Positions 1-6,864 of a DNA stretch of 64,000 nucleotides are shown here, piece after piece. Source of the stretch: JADJGC01 sp964617645 (GTDB lineage: Bacteria > Zixibacteria > MSB-5A5 > CAIYYT01); assembly GCA_964617645.1 (NCBI GenBank), contig CAZTYE010000012.1:47044-111043 (forward strand), in the 5' to 3' direction. The translations under genes were made by a program, and so were the position numbers. The stretch's first letter is position 1. Every line of letters starts with the position of its first letter. The notes under the pieces are model-generated. The model did not search any database, was not told where the DNA came from, and worked only from the letters and a program-made list of their open reading frames with translations.

Positions 1-1260
1 GCCTGCGCCGTACGAACCGCCGACGATGACCGTGAACTTCGGCACCTGCGCGTTGGCGACGGCATGCACTAATTTTGCGCCGTCGCGCGCGATACCGCCA
101 TGCTCGTATTTTTTGCCGACGATGAACCCGGTGATATTCTGCAGGAAAAGCAGCGGTAGCTTGCGCAGCGCGCAAAGTTCGATGAAGTGCGCGCCCTTAA
201 GCGACGATTCACTGAACAGCACCCCATTGTTGCCGAGAATCCCCACCGGATAGCCGTGAATGCGAGCAAATCCGCACACCAGAGTCACGCCGTAGAGCGC
301 CTTGAATTCCTGAAAACGGCTGCCATCGACAAGGCGCGCGATCACTTCGCGAACATCGAACGGCTTCTTGAGATCGGTCGGCACGATGCCGTAGAGTTCT
401 TCCGGATCGTAGGCCGGTTCTTCCACCGGATGGCGATCCAGCTCGAATTTCTTGGTGCGGTCAAGCGCCTCGACGATGTTGCGGCAAATTTGAATCGCGT
501 GATCGTCATTCTGCGCGTAGTGGTCGGCCGTGCCGGAGATGCGGCAATGGACATCCGCGCCGCCGAGGTCCTCGTCGGAGACTTCCTCACCGGTGGCGGC
601 TTTCACCAGCGGCGGGCCGCCGATGAAAATCGTCCCCTGTTTGCGCACGATGATCGCCTCGTCCGACATCGCTGGCACATAGGCGCCGCCGGCGGTGCAG
701 GAGCCCATCACGCAGGCGATTTGCGGAATCTTGAGCGCCGAGAGCGTCGCCTGATTATAGAAGATCTTGCCGAAGTGATCGCGGTCGGGAAATGTCCCCG
801 ACTGCTCGGGCAGGAAGATACCGCCGGAGTCGACCAAGTAGATGCACGGGAGATTGTTCTTGCGGGCGACCTCCTGCGCACGGACGTGTTTCTTGATCGT
901 CATCGGGAAGTAAGTGCCGCCTTTGACGGTAGCGTCGTTGGCGACGACGACCACTTCCCGGCCATGCACGACGCCGATGCCGGTGACGATTCCCGCCGCC
1001 GGGGCTTCGTTGTCGTACATATCCCATGCCGCCAGCGGCGAGAGTTCGATGAACGGTGAATCGTCGTCGAAGAGTTTGGCGAGCCGTTCGCGGACGGTCA
1101 GCTTGCCGCGCGACTTGTGGCGTTCGATCGCCGCCGCAGGGCCACCGGGGCGTACCTTGTCGAGACGGCTGCGGAGTTCATCCAACAGCCGCCGATTGTC
1201 TTCGAGGTTGGTTTTGTACTCGTCCGATCTAACGTCGATCTTCGATTCGATCCGATACAT
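1..1260 (-). CDS. Acyl-CoA carboxylase beta (carboxyltransferase) subunit, methylcrotonyl-CoA carboxylase-like, partial
   Basis: The reading frame opens at ATG 1260 and runs off the left edge with no stop, giving 420 residues of a family that is usually about 535 long. The N-terminal half has the crotonase-like fold signatures IERHKSRGKLTVRERL (about 45-60) and SGGIFLPEQSGTFPDRDHFG, followed by IFYNQATLSALKIPQIACVM and GSCTAGGAYVPAMSDEA. This FPDRDHFG/IFYNQ combination is typical of methylcrotonyl-CoA carboxylase beta rather than propionyl-CoA carboxylase. The enzyme transfers carboxyl from biotin to an acyl-CoA; the biotin-carrying alpha subunit is not in the window. It starts 6 nt after the DUF35 gene, so the two are probably cotranscribed. 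A propionyl- or geranyl-CoA substrate cannot be excluded. Confidence 0.9.
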   Translation of the reverse strand, partial: MYRIESKIDVRSDEYKTNLEDNRRLLDELRSRLDKVRPGGPAAAIERHKSRGKLTVRERLAKLFDDDSPFIELSPLAAWDMYDNEAPAAGIVTGIGVVHGREVVVVANDATVKGGTYFPMTIKKHVRAQEVARKNNLPCIYLVDSGGIFLPEQSGTFPDRDHFGKIFYNQATLSALKIPQIACVMGSCTAGGAYVPAMSDEAIIVRKQGTIFIGGPPLVKAATGEEVSDEDLGGADVHCRISGTADHYAQNDDHAIQICRNIVEALDRTKKFELDRHPVEEPAYDPEELYGIVPTDLKKPFDVREVIARLVDGSRFQEFKALYGVTLVCGFARIHGYPVGILGNNGVLFSESSLKGAHFIELCALRKLPLLFLQNITGFIVGKKYEHGGIARDGAKLVHAVANAQVPKFTVIVGGSYGAG

Positions 1261-1266
1261 CGACGC

Positions 1267-1659
1267 CTACATCACCGGCACAAGTTTGTAACCGTAGGCG
1301 AGCACGCCCTCATGGCCGTCGGTCTGAACGCGGCGGAACTCGATCTGCAATTCCATGCCGGTCTTGATCTCTTCATACGGCATGTCGACGATCTGCGCGG
1401 TCAGCTTGACGCCTTCCTTGGTTTCAAGCACACCGAGCGCGTAGGGCGCGATGTCTTTGAACTGGCTGGCAGGAGTATGGATGACCGTGTAGCTGAGAAG
1501 TTTGCCGCGCTCGGAGAGCGTGAACATCTCAAACTCGCGGCATCTGCATTCACGGCAAATCAGACGATGCGGGAAATACACGGCTCCGCATTTTTTGCAT
1601 TTGCTCGCTTCCAAACGGTAGCGATGCGGAATTTCACGATGATACCGAGCCGGAAACAT
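1267..1659 (-). CDS. Zinc-ribbon/OB-fold protein, DUF35 family, acyl-CoA binding partner of thiolase
   Basis: This 130-residue protein has an N-terminal rubredoxin-like zinc ribbon with Cys21, Cys24, Cys35 and Cys38 (CKKCGAVYFPHRLICREC), then a DUF35-type OB fold (about 55-125). In archaea such proteins bridge acetoacetyl-CoA thiolase and HMG-CoA synthase and provide a shared CoA site, so the intermediate is channelled. The ATG overlaps the stop of the upstream thiolase by one base (TAATG), implying translational coupling and supporting a physical complex. Its role here is inferred from family and gene order. It could instead serve another thiolase-type condensation. Confidence 0.85.
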   Translation of the reverse strand: MFPARYHREIPHRYRLEASKCKKCGAVYFPHRLICRECRCREFEMFTLSERGKLLSYTVIHTPASQFKDIAPYALGVLETKEGVKLTAQIVDMPYEEIKTGMELQIEFRRVQTDGHEGVLAYGYKLVPVM

Positions 1660-2816
1660 TACGCCACCTCCATGATATGCACGACCGAGGAGCCGCCGGA
1701 GCCGCCCATGTTTTGCGTCATGCCGACTTTCGCATTTTTGACCTGCCGCTTGCCGGCCTCGCCGCGAAGCTGGTAGGTGATCTCAATCGCCTGTGCCACG
1801 CCGGTCGCGCCAACCGGATGGCCTTTGGATTTGAGGCCGCCAGAGGGGTTGATCGGGAATTTGCCGTCGATGCGCGTCTCGCCGTTGGCGGCCGCCGCGG
1901 CGCCTTTGCCGCAGGCGAAGAAACCGAGCGATTCGCTCACGATGATCTCAGCGATCGAGAAGCAATCGTGCACTTCGGTAACATTGATATCGTGAATGCT
2001 CTTGCCCGCCATTTGCAGCGCTTTCATCGACGACATCTTGACCGCATCGAGCGAAGTGAAATCGCGGCGATCATGTAGCGCGATCGTGTCGCCCGCCATC
2101 GCCGAGCCGAGAATCTTCACGGCCGGTTTGTCGGACAACTTCTTGGCCATTTCAAGTGGGCAGAGAATCAACGCCGCCGCGCCATCGGTGATCGGCGAGC
2201 AATCGAGAATGCGGAGCGGATCGGCGACCATCACCGACTTGTTGACATCGTCGACGCTGATCTTCATCTGATACTGCGCGTTCGGATTGTTCAGACCGTT
2301 GTCGTGATTCTTAACGGGAACCGCCGACATCTGATCGCGAGTCGCGCCGAACTTTTCCATGTAGGCGCGCGCCATCAGAGCGTACAGGCCCGGAAAGGTC
2401 GCGCCGTTGTAAACTTCGTACTCTTGATCGGCTGCCGTCGCGAGCGCATAGGTCGCGCCGTCGCCGGATACGTCGGTCATCTTCTCGACACCGCCAACGA
2501 GGACGATATCGCTCAGGCCGGAGGCGACGTCAATAAATCCGGCGCGCAACGCGGCGCCGCCGGAAGCGCACGCCGATTCGACGCGGGTCGCGCCGAGATA
2601 GCGCTGGCCAAGGTAGTCGGCCATGATCGCGCCGATGTGTTCCTGCCCGACGAACAAGCCGCCGGACATACAGCCGATATACATATGATCGAGTTTGTCA
2701 ACCTTCGTTTCGGCGAGCGCATTGAGAGCGGCTTCCACGAACAAGTCGCGGAACGACTTCTCCCATAGCTCGCCCCATTTCTGAAGGCCGACGCCGATGA
2801 TGGCTACATCACGCAT
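1659..2816 (-). CDS. Thiolase (SCP2/archaeal acetoacetyl-CoA thiolase type)
   Basis: This is a 385-residue thiolase-superfamily protein. The nucleophilic cysteine is Cys83 in VESACASGGAAL, with His283 in TEVHDCF and His333 in SKGHPVGATG; the C-terminal glycine-rich GGSGGSSVV is at about 371-379. The start at 2816 is chosen because MRDVAIIGVG matches the family N-terminus and has a GGGAG ribosome site 8 nt upstream; an upstream in-frame start adds only six residues. The expected reaction is condensation of two acetyl-CoA to acetoacetyl-CoA, or the reverse thiolysis. It is coupled to the DUF35 gene, while the HMG-CoA synthase gene lies upstream on the same strand across the repeat array. The SCP2-like class is more typical of archaeal complexes than of bacterial PhaA/AtoB thiolases. 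Confidence 0.9.
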   Translation of the reverse strand: MRDVAIIGVGLQKWGELWEKSFRDLFVEAALNALAETKVDKLDHMYIGCMSGGLFVGQEHIGAIMADYLGQRYLGATRVESACASGGAALRAGFIDVASGLSDIVLVGGVEKMTDVSGDGATYALATAADQEYEVYNGATFPGLYALMARAYMEKFGATRDQMSAVPVKNHDNGLNNPNAQYQMKISVDDVNKSVMVADPLRILDCSPITDGAAALILCPLEMAKKLSDKPAVKILGSAMAGDTIALHDRRDFTSLDAVKMSSMKALQMAGKSIHDINVTEVHDCFSIAEIIVSESLGFFACGKGAAAAANGETRIDGKFPINPSGGLKSKGHPVGATGVAQAIEITYQLRGEAGKRQVKNAKVGMTQNMGGSGGSSVVHIMEVA

Positions 2817-2840
2817 GTAATTCTCCCATTGCATTCATGA

Positions 2841-3560
2841 TTGTCATTCCCGCGAAGGCGGGAATCCAGGTACTGGCGGGCGCATAGTTATGCGCCCCTA
2901 CGCGGCGACATGTCATTCCGGCGAAAGCCGGAATCCAGGTTCTGGCGGGCGCATAGTTATGCGCCCCTACGCGGCGACATGTCATTCCGGCGAAAGCCGG
3001 AATCCAGGTTCTGGCGGGCGCATAGTTATGCGCCCCTACGCGGCGACCCGTCATTCCCGCGAAGGCGGGAATCCAGGTACTGTCGGGCGCATTGTTATGC
3101 GCCCCTGCGCGGCGAAATGTCATTCCGGCGAAAGCCGGAATCCAGCTTCCAGCGGGCGCATAGTTATGCGCCCCTGCGCGGCGACATGTCATTCCGGCGA
3201 AAGCCGGAATCCAGCTTCCAGCGGGCGCATGGTTATGCGCCCCTGCGCGGCGACATGTCATTCCGGCGAAAGCCGGAATCCAGTTTCCAGCGGGCGCATA
3301 GTTATGCGCCCCTACGCGGCGACATGTCATTCCGGCGAAAGCCGGAATCCAGCTTCCAGCGGGCGCGTAGTTATGCGCNNNNNNNNNNNNNNNNNNNNNN
3401 NNNNNNNNNNNNNNNNNNNNNNNNNNNNNNNNNNNNNNNNNNNNNNNNNNNNNNNNNNNNNNNNNNNNNNNNNNNNNNATGTCATTCCGGCGAAAGCCGG
3501 AATCCAGCTTCCAGCGGGCGCGTAGTTATGCGCCCCTGCGCGGAGATCCGGCAAGCCCGC
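2841..3560. repeat. 69-bp tandem repeat array made of two different palindromes
   Basis: Units recur every 69 bp (TCATTCC at 2844, 2913, 2982, 3051, 3120, 3189, 3258, 3327, and again at 3482 after the gap). Each unit holds a REP-like hairpin with arms ATTCCGGC/GCCGGAAT and a second hairpin with arms GGGCGCAT/ATGCGCCC around AGTT, joined by short linkers. Units differ by a few compensating or linker changes (for example CCCGC/GCGGG in the first and fourth). Because 69 is divisible by three, frames on both strands stay open across the array, so apparent proteins here are artefacts. The array lies between the HMG-CoA synthase stop and the thiolase start. Confidence 0.95.
3379..3478. other. Assembly gap (100 N)
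   Basis: Exactly 100 undetermined bases sit inside the 69-bp repeat array. The repeat phase does not carry across: the distance between flanking TCATTCC marks (3327 to 3482) is 155 bp, not a multiple of 69. The Ns are therefore a placeholder for an unknown number of units. Confidence 0.97.
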
Positions 3561-3594
3561 GAACAGCGGGGACGGGGTGTATTTTCCGTTCCGA

Positions 3595-4650
3595 CTACGC
3601 ATTCTTGAGAATCTTCCGCCGGAACTTGGCGTAGGTGCCGTAGTCGACGTAATATTTCTTCTCGTCGAGCAGCGCAAACGTCTTGGTCGTGATCTCCTGC
3701 ACTTCCTTGATCCGGTCTGTGACTTTCCAAACGAACCCGTCCGAGCCGGCGCCGGAACCGTACGACACCATGAAAATGTTGTCGCCCGGTTTGGCGTGGT
3801 CGAGAATCGCCGTGAGTCCGATCGGCGACGCGCCGGAGTAGGTGTTGCCAAGTCGCGGCGTCAAGCGGCCGATTTCCATTTGCTCTTTCTTGAAGCCGAG
3901 CATCTGGCCGACGCGATGTGGAAACTTGCCGTTCGGCTGATGAAACACCGCCCACTGGAAATCGGACGGCTTCATGCCGCACTTGGCGAGCAGATCATTC
4001 GCGGCGCCTTGCGTATGTTTGAAGTACGCCGGCTCGCCGGTGAAACGGCCGCCGTGCTGCGGATAAAATTCATGCTCGCGGCGCCAGAAATCGGCGGTGT
4101 CGGTCATGTATGAAGTCGTGTGTGTGCACTCGGCGATCAGATTCGTCGTGCCGAACACGAACGCCGCCGCGCCGGCGCCGGCAGAGTATTCGAGCGCATC
4201 GCCGGGCGCGCCTTGCGAGGTATCGGCGGCGATGCCCATGCCGTACTCGATCTCGCCGGCCTTGACCAGCGACATCGCGACAAACATGCCCTCGGTGCCG
4301 GCCTTGCAGGCGAATTCAAAATCGGCGACGCGGCAAAACGGCACCGCGCCGATCGCTTCGGCGACGACCGTGCCGGAAGGTTTGACGGCGTACGGATGCG
4401 ACTCCGAGCCGATATACATGCAGCCGACTTGCTTGCCCTTGATGCCCGCGCGTTTGAGCGCGCGCTTGGCGGCTTCAACGGCGAGCGTGATCGTATCCTG
4501 ATCCGGCGGCGGGACTGACTTTTCCCACAGCTCGAGACCTTTTTTGTATGACGGAGCATCCGCGCCCCAGGTCTTGGCGATTTCCTCGACCTTGATGCGA
4601 TAGCGCGGGATGTGCGCTCCGTAACCGACAATTCCGACTTTTCGAGACAT
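3595..4650 (-). CDS. Hydroxymethylglutaryl-CoA synthase, archaeal type
   Basis: This 351-residue thiolase-fold condensing enzyme joins acetyl-CoA and acetoacetyl-CoA to HMG-CoA. The catalytic triad is visible as Glu83 (GSESHPYAVKPS), Cys115 (FEFACKAGTEGM) and His237 (FHQPNGKFP). The length and the ACKAGT and GNTYSGASPIGLTA motifs match the short archaeal enzymes rather than the roughly 390-470-residue bacterial/eukaryotic MvaS form. A GAGGTAA ribosome site precedes the ATG. The thiolase and DUF35 protein lie downstream on the same strand but are separated by the repeat array, so a separate transcript is possible. No mevalonate gene is in the window and ispD is present, so a role outside isoprenoid synthesis, such as leucine or isovalerate metabolism with the neighbouring carboxylase, is plausible. 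Confidence 0.9.
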   Translation of the reverse strand: MSRKVGIVGYGAHIPRYRIKVEEIAKTWGADAPSYKKGLELWEKSVPPPDQDTITLAVEAAKRALKRAGIKGKQVGCMYIGSESHPYAVKPSGTVVAEAIGAVPFCRVADFEFACKAGTEGMFVAMSLVKAGEIEYGMGIAADTSQGAPGDALEYSAGAGAAAFVFGTTNLIAECTHTTSYMTDTADFWRREHEFYPQHGGRFTGEPAYFKHTQGAANDLLAKCGMKPSDFQWAVFHQPNGKFPHRVGQMLGFKKEQMEIGRLTPRLGNTYSGASPIGLTAILDHAKPGDNIFMVSYGSGAGSDGFVWKVTDRIKEVQEITTKTFALLDEKKYYVDYGTYAKFRRKILKNA

Positions 4651-4696
4651 GTTTACCTCGTTGGTCTGTATGACAAGTTCAATTCCACTCGTGTTC

Positions 4697-4794
4697 GTAG
4701 GGGCGCAAAACTATGCGCCCGCTAGTTACCGCGTAGGGGCGCATAACTATGCGCCCGCTAGTTACCGCGTAGGGGCGCATAACTATGCGCCCGC
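4697..4794. repeat. Three 36-bp spaced copies of a GCGCATAACTATGCGC palindrome
   Basis: Near-identical 26-bp elements (GTAGGGGCGCATAACTATG plus CGCCCGC) start at 4697, 4733 and 4769, a 36-bp period. The core is the same palindrome as the second hairpin of the 69-bp array, here without the ATTCCGGC hairpin. They sit just upstream of the HMG-CoA synthase start, within the 298-bp stretch 4651-4948 that otherwise shows no gene. Confidence 0.9.
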
Positions 4795-4948
4795 TTCGTT
4801 CGCGCAGGGGCACGGCGAGCCGCGCCCGATTGTTGGGCGGGTCACCCCACGCCGAAATTACGCGCCGGCGCGGCGGAAACTTTGAGTTTAAGGGAATTGG
4901 AGGGGTTTGTCAATGGGGGGAGTGGGGGCTTCCGCCTCACGCCGATTG

Positions 4949-5554
4949 TCACGCGTTGGGCGGCTCACCCGCATCGGGGTACCAAATGACGCCGGAGAAG
5001 TTTGGGTGGATGGCAAACAACCCTATTCGCTTCTGGTCAGCGAAATGGCAGATTACGGTAACTGAGGCCATTGAAAAGACCATTTCTCTGACTCGTCTTT
5101 GGATCGTTTTCAGATCGAGTCTCATCGCCTGTTGGATTTCAACAAGTAGATTTAGTTCCGGGGCAAGCCCGTACCTCCTAAGTTGTGTCTCCACAAACTC
5201 AATGAAGTTATCGGTCTCAACGGCACCGGGTGAAACGAATCGCTTGACCTGAATCATCATTGGGCGAATTCGATCAGCTTCGTCAATAATGATCGTGTCG
5301 AAATTCTCGTCGTTGATGGCGATATCCTGTTCGAGGAAGTCTTGGAGACTTGCATGGTCGCGCTCACCCCAGGACGGAAATCCAACATAGTGAATTCGCC
5401 GGGATTGCGCCTTCAGGAACTTCGCGAGAATCCATGTCAAGTAGAGTTCATGTTTCTTGGTGCGCTGAACTTCTGCCCAAGTGAAATCGCGGATTACAGT
5501 ATGAACTTGATCGAGCGTCCAGAAATTGCCGAACCACGGTCTGTTGTACTCCAC
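4949..5554 (-). CDS. Hypothetical protein, unknown family
   Basis: This is an open frame of 201 residues with reasonable coding composition but no family I recognise. The start is GTG 5554 (VEYNRPWFGNFW). No ATG is available between it and an in-frame upstream stop, and there is no good ribosome site, so the N-terminus may be truncated. Residues around DTIIIDEADRI resemble a Walker B/DEAD strand of P-loop ATPases, but no Walker A motif precedes it. The C-terminal part (SVTVICHFADQKRIGLF) looks like beta strands. The gene lies between two repeat clusters, which fits a decayed or acquired accessory gene. A non-coding interpretation is possible. Confidence 0.5.
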   Translation of the reverse strand: MEYNRPWFGNFWTLDQVHTVIRDFTWAEVQRTKKHELYLTWILAKFLKAQSRRIHYVGFPSWGERDHASLQDFLEQDIAINDENFDTIIIDEADRIRPMMIQVKRFVSPGAVETDNFIEFVETQLRRYGLAPELNLLVEIQQAMRLDLKTIQRRVREMVFSMASVTVICHFADQKRIGLFAIHPNFSGVIWYPDAGEPPNA

Positions 5555-5747
5555 AATGAAATCTCGTTCAGGATCAGATTCGGATCGCTGTGAGTCGCTG
5601 TGTCACATCCACAGACGATAAGTTACCCTCCCCCATCATCGCCGTCAATCGCTATCTTATGGAGAGATTAACAAGTTGTTCACGCCGATTCCACCGCCGC
5701 GCGGATTCGCGGTGGTCAGTGAACGTGAGCGCGGACGCTCACGGATG

Positions 5748-6168
5748 CCTGGGATACTGGCCTTCGCCGGTATGACGGCACGGGAGAGGCGGTATCACAA
5801 AGAACAACGACAGCGCGAGAATCGTCATTCCGGCGGATGCCGGAATCCAGCTTCGGTGATATCACCATTCTGTTGCGTGGGGATTCGCTTCGGCCACGAG
5901 CGAACCTGGATACCGGCTTTCGCAGGTATGACCACACGGGCGAAGCGAGAACATAATGGAGAACGTCAGAGCGAGAATCGTCATTCCGGCGGAAGCCGGA
6001 ATCCAGCTTCGGGGCTATCACCATTCGACTTTGTGGGGATTCACTTCGGCCAAGGGCGAACCTGGATACCGGCTTTCGCAGGTATGACCACACGGGCGAA
6101 GCGAGAACATAATGGAGAACGTCAGAGCGAGAATCGTCATTCCGGCGGAAGCCGGAATCCAGGCTCAT
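5748..6168. repeat. About 156-bp tandem repeat (2.7 units) carrying two REP-like palindromes
   Basis: Units begin at CCTGGATAC-like sequence at 5748, 5905 and 6061, with periods of 157 and 156 bp. Each unit has a hairpin GATACCGGC/GCAGGTATGAC type and a second hairpin ATTCCGGC/GCCGGAAT. The second and third units are almost identical over 100 bp, the first is diverged, and the third stops at the end of the GIY-YIG gene. The region 5555-6164 contains no gene I can support. Confidence 0.9.
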
Positions 6169-6449
6169 AAATCCTCATATAAATCGCGCCAGGACGGGTT
6201 GAAATTCTCGATCAATTCGAGTTTCCACGCTCGCTTCCACTCCTTCAACTGCTTCTCCCGAATGATCGCGCCGCGAATATCTGCGCAGACCTCGTAATAC
6301 ACGAGTTTGTGAACATGGTACTTCGATGTGAAGCCGCCGACGATTTCGTTCTGGTGTTGCCATACACGGCCATTGAGGTCGGAAGTCACGCCGATATAAA
6401 GTGTGCCGTTGCGTTTCGAGGCGAGGATGTATACGTAGCCCGGTTTCAT
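6165..6449 (-). CDS. GIY-YIG nuclease domain protein (UPF0213/YhbQ-like)
   Basis: A 94-residue single-domain protein. It has the GIY-YIG signature YVYILASKRNGTLYIGVT at residues 5-22, then the conserved Arg of LNGRVWQHQ and the Glu of IIREKQLKEWKR that coordinates the metal. It is a small predicted DNA endonuclease of unknown substrate. The stop codon lies on the border of the 156-bp repeat array, so the array abuts the gene's 3' end. Small GIY-YIG genes of this type are common and often near repeats; a link with repeat spread is only a hypothesis. Confidence 0.9.
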   Translation of the reverse strand: MKPGYVYILASKRNGTLYIGVTSDLNGRVWQHQNEIVGGFTSKYHVHKLVYYEVCADIRGAIIREKQLKEWKRAWKLELIENFNPSWRDLYEDL

Positions 6450-6504
6450 GGCTGAGCGAAAATATGCGGCGGGCGACTCGGCGAGTCAACATCATTACCT
6501 GAAG

Positions 6505-6762
6505 CTGGATACCGGCTTTCGCCGGTATGACGGCGTGGGGGACGCCGGTGCCAAATCCACCATGCGTCGACCAAGAATCGTCATTCCGACGAAAGTCGGA
6601 ATCCAGGTTCGTTGCCGTGACCACTTTCCTGGGTGAGGAATTGCATGGCTCTGAGTCAAACCTAGATACTGGCTTTCGCCGGTATGACAGGACGTGGGCC
6701 GGCTGCCCGAACCCTCTCCCCGTGCCCCTCTCCTGTCAGGGAGCGGGGTTGGGGTGAGGGTT
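6505..6762. repeat. Cluster of single REP-like palindromes
   Basis: Four separate hairpins lie in the intergenic stretch 6450-6864: ATACCGGC/GCCGGTAT type at 6505-6531 and 6661-6688, ATTCCGAC/GTCGGAAT type at 6579-6607, and a different GC-rich element (ACCCTCTCCCC ... GGGGTGAGGGT) at 6712-6762. The same sequence families make up the nearby tandem arrays. I see no gene in this stretch. Confidence 0.85.
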
Positions 6763-6784
6763 CTTTGTGACCGGGCAGCGAGCG

Positions 6785-6816
6785 AAAGTAAAATATGGAA
6801 ATTTATATTTTACTTT
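6785..6816. promoter_or_regulatory. Perfect 12-bp inverted repeat upstream of the Fic gene, candidate operator
   Basis: AAAGTAAAATAT at 6785-6796 and its exact reverse complement at 6805-6816 surround an 8-bp centre. A degenerate second copy of the half-site follows (AATATAGAAATTCTTACTTT region, about 6830-6852) just before the Fic start at 6865. The AT-rich island stands out from the GC-rich surroundings. It could be the binding site for the winged-helix region of the Fic protein itself, or a transcript hairpin; neither is shown. Confidence 0.55.
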
Positions 6817-6864
6817 TAGGCCTTTACGGAAAATATAGAAATTCTTACTTTCCCGCGCGAGACC

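Noticed and set aside
187..1059. A 290-codon plus-strand frame in the first kilobase
   Set aside because: It is antisense to the carboxylase beta subunit, whose conserved motifs are clear on the minus strand.
2841..3560. Possible CRISPR array
   Set aside because: The whole 69-bp unit is repeated with no unique spacers, and no cas gene is near.
2809..3851. Repeat-derived open frames on both strands across the 69-bp array
   Set aside because: They repeat the same 23-residue pattern because the unit is a multiple of three, and they cross the N gap.
3595..4650. HMG-CoA synthase as part of a mevalonate isoprenoid pathway
   Set aside because: No mevalonate gene is seen and ispD of the MEP pathway is present at 13517. 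It remains open until the genome is searched.
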